From Paramarasmius palmivorus (lineage: Eukaryota; Basidiomycota; Agaricomycetes; Agaricales; Marasmiaceae): DNA of 64,000 nt. Position numbers and translations under genes: made by a program. Where the stretch lies: NCBI GenBank assembly GCA_037176845.1, contig JAYKXP010000067.1, positions 1-64,000 on the forward strand. Direction: 5' to 3'. The notes below the pieces were generated by a model. The model searched no databases. It worked only from the letters and a program-made list of their open reading frames with translations, and was not told where the DNA came from. Below are positions 1 to 11,630 of the stretch, piece after piece (position 1 is the stretch's first letter; each line of letters opens with the position of its first letter).

Positions 1-1698
1 AAGTTCCGGGAGCGAGGGCAACGACGAGGGTCAAGTCGAGAAAGACTTTCTGAGGCCTATTCATCTCCGTACACCTCGCTTCTTATAGCTACTGAGTTTC
101 GACAATAACCAATAGCGCGAAAGCACATTTTTCCGCTGTCTGCCATAAACAATAAGCTTGAGCAGGTGACCCGCCGTCCCCTTTGCCCTTTTCGTGCAGG
201 TTTATTGTGAGGATCGGTGGTAGCTAATCTGGTAAGGCATTGAAATAAATTAGGAATTAGCTGATGAACGTCGTCAGGGGAAGAACGTTATGGAGACCTC
301 TTCCTCAGGTAATTGTGATTTAAGGAAAGATGGCGAAAAAGACATAAGAAGGCATCCGAAAGTAGAACTGTACCGGGAGCGTTGGTCATCTCGATGGAAA
401 ACTGGGAATGGAAAAGAGGTACAAGGGGCAGTGTTCTCTCTGCATGATCATCTCATTTGAACGCAGGAACACCTGATAATGATGAAGAAATTAGATGGAA
501 AGTGGGATCTCGTATGAGTGCTTTATCCCCGACCGCCAACCCCGTCATATGTGGCTGAGCAAAGTATCGCGTTATAGGCGAACGAGTACTAGCGCGTGTC
601 TCGAATTTAGGTTCGCGCGCATGCGTAAAACCACGAGAGGGTCCGGCGCAATAATGTCACTATGTAATCAACCCCGCTCTCCATTGTTTTCCACGATTTT
701 AAGCTTAAATTGCGCCTTGGGATGGGAGATTCATCACTTGATGACGTTGCCCGACGCGAGGATCGCAAAGCTTACGCCAGATAGAACAGTCTCCGAAATC
801 CCATCCATTTCCATGATAACTGACAGAATGGAGAGGAGGATAAGGACATTTCTAGGGCTAGGTTTGGGGAGATGTTCGATCGTGGGTGCAACTAGGGCAT
901 TGCCAAAGGCCCTATAGTTTGAATAGGTCGACTCGCCCCCGGGTCAACTGTAAATGTCCGTCCGATCACCAGGAGCCGTAGGTCAATGAACCTCCGCTAT
1001 AACAAAACAATTTTATTTATGAGATGAGATGCAGAGTCCATGGAACATACCGAAATGCTCCCCTGTCCCTGGAGGGTGCGAAATTGATTGGGAATAAATC
1101 GCAATTAGGACCTGTATCCGCGGCTACAGGTATATTCTCGGTCAAGTACATATATCATGTCCGGAAGCCTACAAATTGTCCATGACCTCGTTCGGTAGAG
1201 GAATACCTGATAGGCCCAAAGGTGTTATCGTATGCCCATCTACAATCCGGTCTCTGGACCCGAGGAACGGACAATATGACTATTGAAGGTGTCATATAGT
1301 GAGGCCAAAATTGCAACTTGAATAGACCGCTTGGAAGATTTCTTTCTACGACGTCTTGTGATTACTGTAAGGGATACCTTGTTAGAGACATCGGTTCCTT
1401 CTAATAGCCGAGGAAAGCTACCAGTGCCATAGATAGATTAGACCGAACTCGGTAAGAGAAACAAGGATCGAACCTATTACCAAAAGACAACGACAAGAAA
1501 CAGCAAAACCTGCAACATGGTCGTGGAGAAAAGCTCCAGCATGTAAATCACGTGTATGATTTGATTGAGGCGTGGGACACTTGGCTATCACCCGGCGCCG
1601 AGTGACCTCACACACCGTCGGACAAACACTTGCGCATTGACCACTATGGCGTCTTCGAAAGATCGTCACCCGACGACGAGCACAACCATCACTCAATC
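1..1698. other. No gene recognised
   Basis: I see no supported gene here. Open frames are short, have no family motifs, and lack a coherent start, splice or stop structure. The segment may hold upstream sequence of the gene starting at 1699. Confidence 0.5.
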
Positions 1699-4600
1699 AT
1701 GCCCGGCAGATACATATTGTACAAAGGCAAAGTAACGAGAAAAGATCGCTGGTCAGAATTGCCCCCTGAAATCGTTCGGTGAGTGTTTTTTTCCTCATTG
1801 TTTACCTTTTGCCAAACGCGAACCGATTTGCTGATTCTGTTTGTCCAGTATTATGGCTCAATATTCCTATATGCAATCTGCAGAATCAGCTTAGTGCCAG
1901 AGACTTGTGAACAACATCATTTTTTGGCTACACAGAGTCGTTTCTTTATTACCGCCACACGCGACGCAAAGACTATGGAGGTCTTGATGAACATATGCCC
2001 CAAAGTGGAGCCGTGCAGCAGGTGTGTAACCAATACTCTCTCTGATCGACTTCCTCTTTAACTATGCTTGATTGCTAGTCGCATAAATCATCAAATTATG
2101 GGTTCATCTTGTCCAGGTACTCGATCCGGGAGGTGTTTTACTTTCCGTCACATCCAGCAGTTGGCCCACCACCCTCCATATCAACACTACCGTAGCATTT
2201 GGGTACCGACACATTGCAATCGTTTGTCGTATCAACTCTCTCCGCAAAAACTCCAAAGTTGGTCGGCCTCGAGTCGAATCTTGTCCATCAATACCACCCA
2301 TACCTACTCAGGCTCATGTGGGATATTCTGACACTAAGCCAGTCGACATGCGGCCTTTTTGGCCTTTGCCTTCGAGAAGCCCCAACCAACGAGCTGCACC
2401 ACGTCTCACCCGGCTTATGCCGTGTTTTGTATGGCAAATGAAGATGATGAAACGTGGCCAGGTGTCGATTGCACATGCCGTTCATGTCGTCAGGAGTGGC
2501 TAAGGAAATCCGTCAGTAACCACCCAAGGAAAGAGAAGCTGACGGGTGGATAAAGAGGTTCCGTGACAGTAGATTGGGGAGACGAAAACCACGTTATTGT
2601 CTTCGTGGATCTTGGAGAGGGGTCGATCAATCGACGTTATCAATTTGGCTTTTGAGAGGTACTGGTTGCGGAAGCCACACCGCTTTTACCAGATATGATG
2701 TCTCAAGAGCTGCTTGCCGCCCCACGATTAATCGGCCCCGCCACGTGACGAAGAATTGGAGAGCTCAGCAGCGAGATTGACGAAGAGGAACGAGGATGAT
2801 AGTGAGCTCTTGCAGATGACAGAGGAGAGGAGCGGTGTCAAGACCTTGCAATGGGGGATTGGGCTCGGATTCGAATCCTTGGATGGGTACAGGCTCAACC
2901 CGCTGACCAGTGGTAAAAACTACAGGACATTCCCATTCAAAGCGGTACATAAAAATCCGTGCCCTTGGACAATCTGAGAATGATCGTGAACGAGAGAGGC
3001 CATACTCGAAGGAGAAGAAAAGATGAACATCCCACCAGGGAAATCGTCCGTGGAGAACATACTCCCTCATATGCCCTCTGCGAACTTCGCGTTCCCAAGC
3101 CCACCGCAAAACAGATGCGTACCATTCTCCTTCCAGCTAAGAAGAACATCGTCCGGAAACAGGTTTATTGAATGTGGATGGCCGATGTGACGATCCCGCT
3201 TACGGGGACAAAGAAGTCGATGGAAGACGTGGATGAAAGAGGCTCGCGACGAAGCTGTATGGTCGATGTGTCGCGTTGGTTCGAGAGAAGGGGGGCGCAA
3301 CGCGAGGCGCGACGAGGTACAGGCTCGGCATCCTAGAGAGGAAGGAAGCGATGATCACGCATCGACCACAGGGTCGAGCTCGGGCAAATCATCCGATGAC
3401 TCCAGTGTTACTAGTCCGGTGTTATCAACCTCCACGTTGCAGACCACCCCTTCGCCGCCACCTCCAGGTGATAGGAAAGATCAGCCGTTGATGCGACGAC
3501 CGGTTACTATCGCTGTTGACCCAGTCTTGAATCCGCCCAAATTGTTGCACACTATTCCCCACGTGCCTGTGACGGCCGCACATCTTCCGAACTATAGCTT
3601 GGAAGCTTTCAAAGGGGTACGTACATCGGTTTATGTCTATTAATGTTATAGTACTAACGGCATTTCCAGGTTTGGGAGAGAAAGCCGTGCAACCATTATA
3701 CCATGCCAGGTGTAGCATCTTGTGAGCGGGCCATGGCACAAAAAGCTCAAGCAGCGGCCGCAGCTGCTGCAGGACCGCAAGCCCAATACGACCTGGATTT
3801 GGACCAGAAGGACCAGGCGGATTCCAGCAACCAAACCCTACTCAGAATTCCGCCTCAAATGAGTTGCATGCGAGTAGCTGACGAGGTCTTGACGACGATG
3901 TACGAAGTGACGTCCTGGAATAACTACGAAGACGAATACGAAATACTAGATGAGACGACACCATATCCGAAATCTCACAGCGATAATGGTCAATCCCGAG
4001 TGTAATACACACCTCTCCGCCAAGTCCGATCATACGTCCGCTCCTGCCCCTCGCTCGCCCCACCTCGGCCACTCGTTGATGTGTCTTCAAAGTGCTAGGC
4101 TGCGTCTACGAAAACACGAGATCTCAACCTCACCCAAGGCCAGTTCAGAAGCCCTCAAAGAGGTCCTGTCCGACGCAGATGGATGATACTCTCCTCCCAC
4201 AAGCATACAGTCACCGAGAGTGATCGTGATACCTCTTATCACCACCGTGGTGAACCTGGGACACCACCCAAGAGACCCAGAGTGCTCAGTCCAACGCTAC
4301 TGCCATCTCCGGATCTGCATGACAAGTATGAGCTTCAGAACTCCCCGAGTAGACTCAGGAAACGAAGCTCTGAGGATCTTGGTCGTAATGATGTCGAACA
4401 CGGGAAGAGAATCAAGATGTCCGGTGAAGAGGAAGACAGCGGTAGTGGAGATTCCCCGCCGAGGTCGATATCGATGTCGGTGACCGCAGAGGAAAGTGAT
4501 GACGTTGGAGACGAGAATGTTGGTGTTGTACGAGTTGGTCTCGCTCCTAATTTTGGTGCTGCTACGGTACCTCGTAGTGCTACCCCGCAGGACAAAGTGA

Positions 4601-4704
4601 TCAGTAACGGGGGATTGGTGCCCCCACCACCTCCGGTAGCGAAAAGAAAGATACCGCTACCAGGTCAGGGACGGAAACGAGCGAACGTCGATGATGACCA
4701 GTGA
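1699..4704 (+). pseudogene. Conserved basidiomycete protein of unknown function, frame-broken
   Basis: The start is ATG at 1699 (MPGRYILYKGKVTRKDRW, then an F-box-like SELPPEIVR), followed by an intron opening with GTGAGTG at 1781. Homologous-looking blocks follow in the order I recall for a large uncharacterised basidiomycete family: DETWPGVDCTCRSCRQEWL (about 2430-2500), VFVDLGEGSINRRYQF (about 2600-2650), FERYWLRKPHRF, MMSQELLAAPR, SELLQMTEERSGVKT, GDWARIRILGWVQ, then YSLEAFKG, an intron, VWERKPCNHYT (about 3590-3695). The C-terminus is Ser/Pro-rich with a basic KRP/KRK tail and stops at 4704. Between about 2350 and 3300 successive blocks lie in different frames and stops interrupt them (for example QFGF-stop, beside ERYWLRK in another frame). 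Introns alone do not explain this easily, so I call it a probable pseudogene. Sequencing errors are the alternative. Block order rests on memory of the family, not on an alignment. Confidence 0.55.
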
Positions 4705-5442
4705 AGTTCTTGATGCTTATATTGTACTAATTTCTCCCCTTTTTCTCCACTCCCCTTCCCAATGATATGGAAACACCACCCTAAAATTGGATCTTGACTA
4801 CTACCTTTTCCTTGTGTCATTTGAAAACCACTAGACAGATGTATCGTGTCCCGTCGTATATCGTATCTACCTGGAGCTTTGCTTTCATGATTCGCTTCGT
4901 TTCGCTCTTGTTGTTTTTGCATTGTATATCTGTTACAGATTGTATATATTGTAAACGTCCTAGTTGAAGGACAGGAAACCGGGGCTGATGCCCCTTGGCA
5001 GAAACTGCATTGAACTGAAGGGTGCCACGGGCGCTTCGGTGCTTGTTGCCTTTACGAGTTCCAGCGGCTCGAGCTCCAACCCAAGCGCTCTCGTCGCTCC
5101 ACTATAGCCACAATCAAGTCCATTGAGAGCACACTTGCAGGGTGAGCCAAGAGTATAAACGTTGGGCCTGCTCACTTCAGGATGCTTTTCTAAAATGGCA
5201 AGAACGAGGAGTTGCCATACATAGGCCGGCGAACTCGGTGTATATATGCCACGTGTTGCAGGGAAGTGGCAGTGGGCGGGCAAGACACCGCAGTCTGTCT
5301 TTCCCGCCCAAGATAACAAGTATGACGAGCGAAACCAAATCAATTCTTCATTACCCCCATTCCTGTTTCATTTGCCCTAATCCTTCCCTCTTTTCCTTCT
5401 TGACTCTCAGCAGCAATATCTGTTCGAGCTTGTTCAAGATTT

Positions 5443-8400
5443 ATGGCAAGCATGATAAGACCAGAAGAGATATCTATCGACGAGTCGGCAACGCTGGGTT
5501 CTGGGAAGAGTGTATACAAGGCGGATTATCAGAATGGAGTTGGTGCGGTCAAGGTGCTGTCCTCAGAAGCTTCAGTAACGGTACGAGATCCATTCATTTG
5601 TCTGAACGTCAAAGTCTGATTGATCTTCACTATGATTGATCCATTATAGGCACTCCATACTCGTGCAGCTATTTGGGAAGGCCTTGATCACCCGAATGTT
5701 TTGAAAATTTTTGGTGTCTGCACCGAGGATGCAGATCCCCTCTTTATCGTCACTGAGTACCAATCTTTTGGAGACGCTGCGAGATACCTCAAAACCAACC
5801 CTAACGTCGATAGAGCTCAAATAGTGAGTTAAACGCTTTTATATCATGAACCCTGTTGTTAAGCGACTCACTAGGTCCTTGACGTTGCCTGTGGAATGCA
5901 GTTTATTCATTCAGTAAGGATTTAACTCGGCCATTCCTTTATTATCCTGACGCATTTTCCTACTCCCAGCGGAACGTTATACACGGAGGTCTCAAGACGT
6001 CCGATATCTTAATCAAAGACGACGGGACAGCATGTATCACCGACTATGGAATGTCAGAAATACAGAGCACCAAGAACAACGACGCCCACCGGTACTTCAG
6101 CCCAGAAGCCTGGAAAGGGGTAAGTCGTGCTGAAATTTACCCATGTTTCTGTGTCAATGACACCCCTTGATAGATAACGTCAAAACCCTCAGATGTCTAT
6201 GCATTTGCAATGTGCGCATACGAGGTACGGCACCTAGTGTCTAGCACCATGACTTCCATGCTAACAAAGAGCATAGATCTTCACATCGTTGCCTCCCTGG
6301 GGTGTACTGCCAGAAAAGCACATCATTCGTATGGTCTGCCACGAAGATGTTCGTCCTGACCGTCCAGATCCAACTCTGTCTATTCGAGTTGGGTTGACTG
6401 ATCAGATATGGGATATAGTTGAAGAATCGTGGCACAAGGAAGCGCGAATGAGACCAACTTTCGATATAGTTGTTAGGCTGTGGCAGGCTGCATGTAATGG
6501 GTCGATTTCCTGTGAGTATTCCGAGCCCCTTACACTCCTCCACTAATGCCTTTGATCGGTACCAGCGCCGCCTGCTCCATGTCTTGAACGAAGCTCTTCT
6601 AATGTCAATGGTACCCGCCGCCAAATGGCAATCCAGCCCGAGGTTGTCGACGAACACGATGTACCTCCAGCTTACTCCCTTGCCGAAGACGCAGAGCCTC
6701 AGCAACGGGCCTTTCAAGCATCCCCCGAACCTGAAGCACTACCTAATCCACATTCGCAGTACCACAATATGCACCCACGGCAATCACCCTCGTTCGATGA
6801 AGACTGTATGTCCGAAGCATCTAGCAGCAGTGCCCCTCGTAGCAGGCTTAGCTTGCACCGAGGTCCCTCTTCTCCAGCTAGCTCTTACTACAGAACAAGT
6901 TCGCCCCCTTGTACGTTCTCCGCCTTCCTCACACTGTAGTATCTTTCTGATACTGTTTTTCTCTGCAGCCAGCGCACCACCTGGTGTCCAAAGCTTTGAC
7001 AATCTGCCTCCTCTGCGGGACGTTAAAGTGAGGCCTTTGGACATCAAGAAAAGAGACTCCAAGCTCCCTTATATGGCCGAAGAGAAAGATGCAGCACCAT
7101 ATGCTCAACCTCTGCAGCCGTATCATAATCCACGCCTATCAGTGCAGCCACCGACTCCCGCTTCACCTTTACCCCATGTCAATGAGAGGCCTCAATACCA
7201 CGACAGACAATCTATGCCTCCCCAACCAACCGTATACGATGAATCGGCGAGGCCTCACTACAACCAACGGCAATCCATGCCTGCAACAGCCCCATGTGGC
7301 GGTGGTAGCCCTGGCACTACCTATGGTGTGCCTGGACCTGGTGTCGCTCGAAGTTTGACGAGGCAGTTCTCTGGGATGCAGCTAGGCTCGATGGGCTCCA
7401 GTGGCGTTGGTTCAGACTTACAGTCAATTAGTGATATTGGAAGTATCAGTGGTGTGTTTGATTCCTTTTCTCGAGGTGAAATTGGGTATAACTGACGTAC
7501 CGGCTTTAGGAATGAGCAGCTCGGGCGGGGTGAACCCTGTTCTCATAGCAGGTGCACTTCAGGCCGAAGTCAGGCAGAGACGAGATCCGCACGCTATTGA
7601 CGAATATTTGATGAAGATCCATTTCCTGGCATCGCAGTCGGACAAATCAGCACAGAAACTCATCACGGCAGGAGTTATACCCACTCTCATCCACCTCCTG
7701 AAGACACGGGCTGCAGCTGACGAAAGACTGGAACCAGTGCTGATCGCATTGGGCACACTTGCGTACGACTCTTTGAGTGCCAACACAATCTACCGGACCG
7801 ACACCACAACAACCCTTATCGAGCTATTCGCAAGTTCCGAATCTGACGATGTAGCCGCATTAGCCCTGTGGAACCTAACCCGGCTAACTCGTACCACCGA
7901 TATTGCCAATGGGCTTATCAAACGTGGGCTTCCCAAGCAGCTGGTCGAGCGAGGATTACACGGTGGATCCAGAGGAGCGTCGCTATCTGCTTGGTGTTTA
8001 GGAAACCTCATTCAAAGCGACTCGATAGCGGAAACCCTAGCCGATCAAGGCATTGTACCCGACATTGTTGACCATCTCCGGCATTCCACCAATCTCATAA
8101 CTTCCGCCCCAGACGACATCAGCTCTGGTCTTTTCGTCATCGCCCGAATGGCTCGGTCCATCAAACTGGCAAAGATATTGGCGAAAGCCGGATGCGTCGA
8201 TCTACTTGCCCATCACTTGAATACCTCTACGGATCCGAGTGTGTTGCATTGGAGTGCGAGGGCGGTTGGGTGTTTGATGAGGCCCAATAGCAGTGACATG
8301 TCTAAGATCCTCTTGGAGAAGGGAGTCGCTGGCGGTTTGGCGAGGCTGCCAAGCGTGCTCCCAACGGAGGAGGTAGAACCTCTTGCTTCGTTTGCGTTTG

Positions 8401-8816
8401 CTATTCAGAGGTTCAGCTGCGCGGAGTGGGGAGGTGGAACTCGGAAAGCTTTGGTCGATGCTGGTGTTGTGGATTCACTTCTTGCTGCACTCAGGACGGC
8501 AGCAGACGAGCCGTATCCTCAAGTGCACATTGAGTTGGCACTAGCTGTCAGCTTCCTGGGGGACGTAGGTGGCTCGTCGATCAGGAAGGAGATTGTACAT
8601 GCAGGAGGCGTAAAAATCCTGAAGAGCATAGCACAGAATGGGAATCCAGAGGTAGCAAAGGCGTGCAACATGGCTGCGACTAGCATATCAGGAAATATAT
8701 GGACCAGGAATGCTGCGAGCGCGAAGACGGCGATGAATCACAACTGGAGTGGCGGCTGTCCAGAATATCATCCGCCATGTCCTGTGCAGTATGATTTCGA
8801 GGAAGTTGCTGCATAA
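5443..8816 (+). CDS. Protein (pseudo)kinase fused to armadillo repeats
   Basis: Nine exons join in phase: 5443-5580, 5650-5823, 5875-5913, 5970-6119, 6174-6224, 6277-6511, 6566-6910, 6969-7451 and 7510-8816, giving 973 codons. Residues about 12-290 form a kinase-like fold: Gly-rich loop LGSGKSVYKA, AVK lysine (K37), catalytic-loop region VIHGGLKTSDIL, DYG in place of DFG (D142), an APE-like SPEAW, and a C-lobe ending RMRPTFD-like (ARMRPTFDIVV). The HRD aspartate is Gly (HGG) and the loop Asn is Asp, so catalysis is doubtful. Residues about 300-535 are a Pro/Ser/Gln-rich linker with repeats of the type RPxYxxRQSMP. Residues about 540-960 are helical armadillo repeats (for example LITAGVIPTLIHLL, ALWNLTRLTR, GCVDLLAHHL), suggesting a scaffold or signalling adaptor. 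The start is the first ATG in frame with the Gly-rich loop. No disruption is seen. Function is inferred from domains only. Confidence 0.85.
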
Positions 8817-8965
8817 ATCCATCCATCGCTTTTATTTATCCTTAAGTATTTCTACACCTCTAGCTTATTCCGAGGAACCACATGTTGTACTAGTTCTGTA
8901 TGCTACGAATCTTTGATAATCTTATTAACTTGGTAATGGTGACATGACAGGGCAAGGCCACTATC

Positions 8966-11213
8966 TCAGTCAACAAGTCCAACTTCCGCACTTGGGAAAA
9001 GTCTGCCAGAATTGTCAGCATTGATCCGGGCTGTTGAGATGCTTCGCACCTGCGGAAGGATCGGTAGCAGTTCGTTCCAGTACGCACAAGCCTCGTCCAT
9101 CTCAAGATGATCCCCATCTTGCACACCATCTGGAAGTTCAGCGCTACCCAGAATTGCTAATGTAGTGGTGTCGTTTGGGTCGTAACGTCTCCATCCCGAG
9201 ATGAGAGGGCCTGCCTCTGGATCTATTCAACAAACAGTTATTACCAGCACCTGTTTTATTAGATACTTTACCCGATCCGCCTCCCGAGTGTAAGTAGCCT
9301 TCCTTGACATACCTTTCACAAAGTTTGTCCACCCTTCAACCATCAAGTCCGAAATCTTGACTTGATCCTCGGTAGCAGCCACAAAAGGTGGTGTCAACAC
9401 AATCAGCCTCCACAAGCCCATTACGAAGCGAATGTCTGATCCATGAAAAGCACCGATCCTTGTTCCTCTCGAGTTGAGATTGCTTGCAACATGGTCGAAG
9501 CGATATCTCCATACCAGTAATCCCAAATCCAAAGTACGATGTGTAGCAAGATTACTTGCATGGCACACCATATGCGAGTCTCTGTTCATAGCTGCAGAAG
9601 CGTTGTAAACGCTGGGATAGGTGGACGAAGGTACGGGATAGATATGCTTGAGAATGGTCACATTGGCGAAAGGGACATTGAGATTCCCGCTTTTACTAGG
9701 GTATTATTGTCAGCGTCGGCATTATATGTAGGCGTTGAACGAGATACCAGTATTGGTCGATGCTGTCCAGGTATGCTGTGGGCTCATTCTCAACGTTGAG
9801 GGTTCCTTCGTCCTATCATGCGAAATTAGCCCGACCCTAAGTAGACGGATGTTTCCAAGGGGTACCTTGTTTGTCCCAATCAACATAGGGATCTTTGCGG
9901 TCATCCCCTCTTTGGTTTGCTTTACGTAGCTGGCAGTGGATAATCAGTATCGCGGAATACAATCAATGAAGCCCTACTCACTCCTTAAAGATTGTAATGT
10001 TGTCTACCACAGGCTGAAAAGGTGCACCCGTGCTCAACAAGGCTTTTTGCACCTCCAACCCAGATTTCTTGCGTAGACATGCTAGAGCGCCGTGCGTGGT
10101 CGGGCAACTCAGATTGGTGGCAACGAGTGCGAGCTTGCTGTTGATATCCCACATTGGCTGGGACGCTGTACGCGTAAACATGGTCAGTGGGATACGCAAC
10201 GGAAGAATAAGACTCACTGCTACTACTCTGCAGAATAGCACCACGGATGACGGGCTCTTTGGCGAACGCCGCTAGGTATTGGGTTGTCATACCTATAATA
10301 CATCTAGATATAGTTCCCCTCAGCTAGCATAACGACTCACTTGCGCCGGCGGATTCGCCTGTGGTGTCTTCGTCAGGGTGTCACGTAAAAGCCCAAAGAT
10401 ATCGTTATGCGCACCTCCGAACGTTATCTTCTCTGGATCTCCTCCAAACATCGCAGCATTGCTACGCAACCAGAGTATAGCAGCTCGTGTATCCAGTAGT
10501 CCAAGGTTTTGCGTTTCTCCGGCTTCAGCTAACTCCAGCGCGTGAGGATACCCAAACAGCGAGAGGCGGTAATTGTAGCTTGCAAACACGATACCCTGCC
10601 ATATTACCCTTAATCAAATATAGAGTCAACACGACAAACGAGACCGACGCACCTTGGCAGCAAGATATGAACCATCGATTTTGGGGTCCGAAGACGCGCC
10701 GCTGTCAAATCCTCCACCGCTGTTTGTAGGGCATGGTTAGACATGATTGGTACGCTGTACGAAGATTTGGCACTAACTGCGAGTAAAGATACACAGGCAG
10801 TCCAGACGCGTTGTGTGGTGCAACGATGTTAATCCTGAGGCAATCTTCGCTTTGAATGGATGTACCGTTTCCACCGTCAACTCTAGTTAACGAGAATGCG
10901 TGTCAGTAAAAAAATAAGGCGCGATTCAAGAAGCTACACACCTCCCCTGCAAGCATGCAGGCCCATAGGATGTTGCATTGAGGATCCCTGCGCTCTCCCT
11001 CTCCGTGACAAGCTGAGGTGGTCTCCATCGATTTTCTCCAGAGGTATCGGCGGCATAACGAACTCCAAGCCATTTCTTGAGAGGAATGTCAATTCCTGGC
11101 AGAGACGTATCCAAGAATCCTTGAAAATTTCCTGAAGTGGTAGATACGACGAGGTCGGGGTCCAGAGCCCATGCCTGGGATGCGAGAAGGATAAGAGCGC
11201 AGAAAAATTGCAT
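8966..11213 (-). CDS. Secreted type-B carboxylesterase, copy 1
   Basis: Predicted alpha/beta-hydrolase (type-B carboxylesterase/lipase family) that would hydrolyse ester bonds outside the cell. It starts with a signal peptide (MQFFCALILLASQAWA) and then VSTTSGNFQGF. WLGVRYAADTSGENRWRPP and the second family signature SEDCLRIN follow. The nucleophile elbow GESAGA is split by an intron at about 10330-10400. The region of the catalytic acid lies in an NTVENEPTAY-type stretch, and the His is in AFHGSDIRFVMG (about 9435-9460). The C-terminus is at about 8966, reading AEVGLVD then stop if the last possible intron is not spliced; splicing would shift the end slightly. About ten short introns interrupt it. 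It lies 418 bp downstream of copy 2 in the same orientation and shares its exon layout, so the two are tandem duplicates. No break is seen. Substrate is unknown. Confidence 0.8.
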
Positions 11214-11630
11214 TGCTCTGGGTCAACGGTCTTTTTGCCATTGTTTTATGAATTTTTACTGGGTTGAGAAGCCCTGCGAGGTTCGGGAATGGTGAAATCC
11301 ATACGGAGACCACCGGTCGAATGGGTCATGACGGTGGTAGTGGTTCAAGCTTTGGGTTCACGGCAGGCACTGTTCCGTCCAAGTTCAAACCAAATGCACG
11401 ACATCTTTTACAAAGACCTAGGTATATACCAAATAACGACTTTTTTAAACAGGTCCCCGCACGACACGAATGATAACAGAAGATGCATTAGCCAAGGTGA
11501 CTCTTCTAATATCACACGAGGAAAAGGTTTGTATTTAAAGAAATGGATCACCCGCCAGCAAAAGATGTTCATGTCTATAAAAGATACGATGAGCCCAACA
11601 TTCAACGGGATAATAGGTAATCTTGCTCAC

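Noticed and set aside
4960..5343. 127-codon minus-strand frame between the first two genes
   Set aside because: It has no motif and no splice or promoter support, and it overlaps the probable upstream region of the kinase-armadillo gene.
10320..10480. Esterase 1 apparently lacking its nucleophile serine (ITFGGAHNDIF)
   Set aside because: That is intron read-through. After splicing, GESAGA is restored, as in copy 2.
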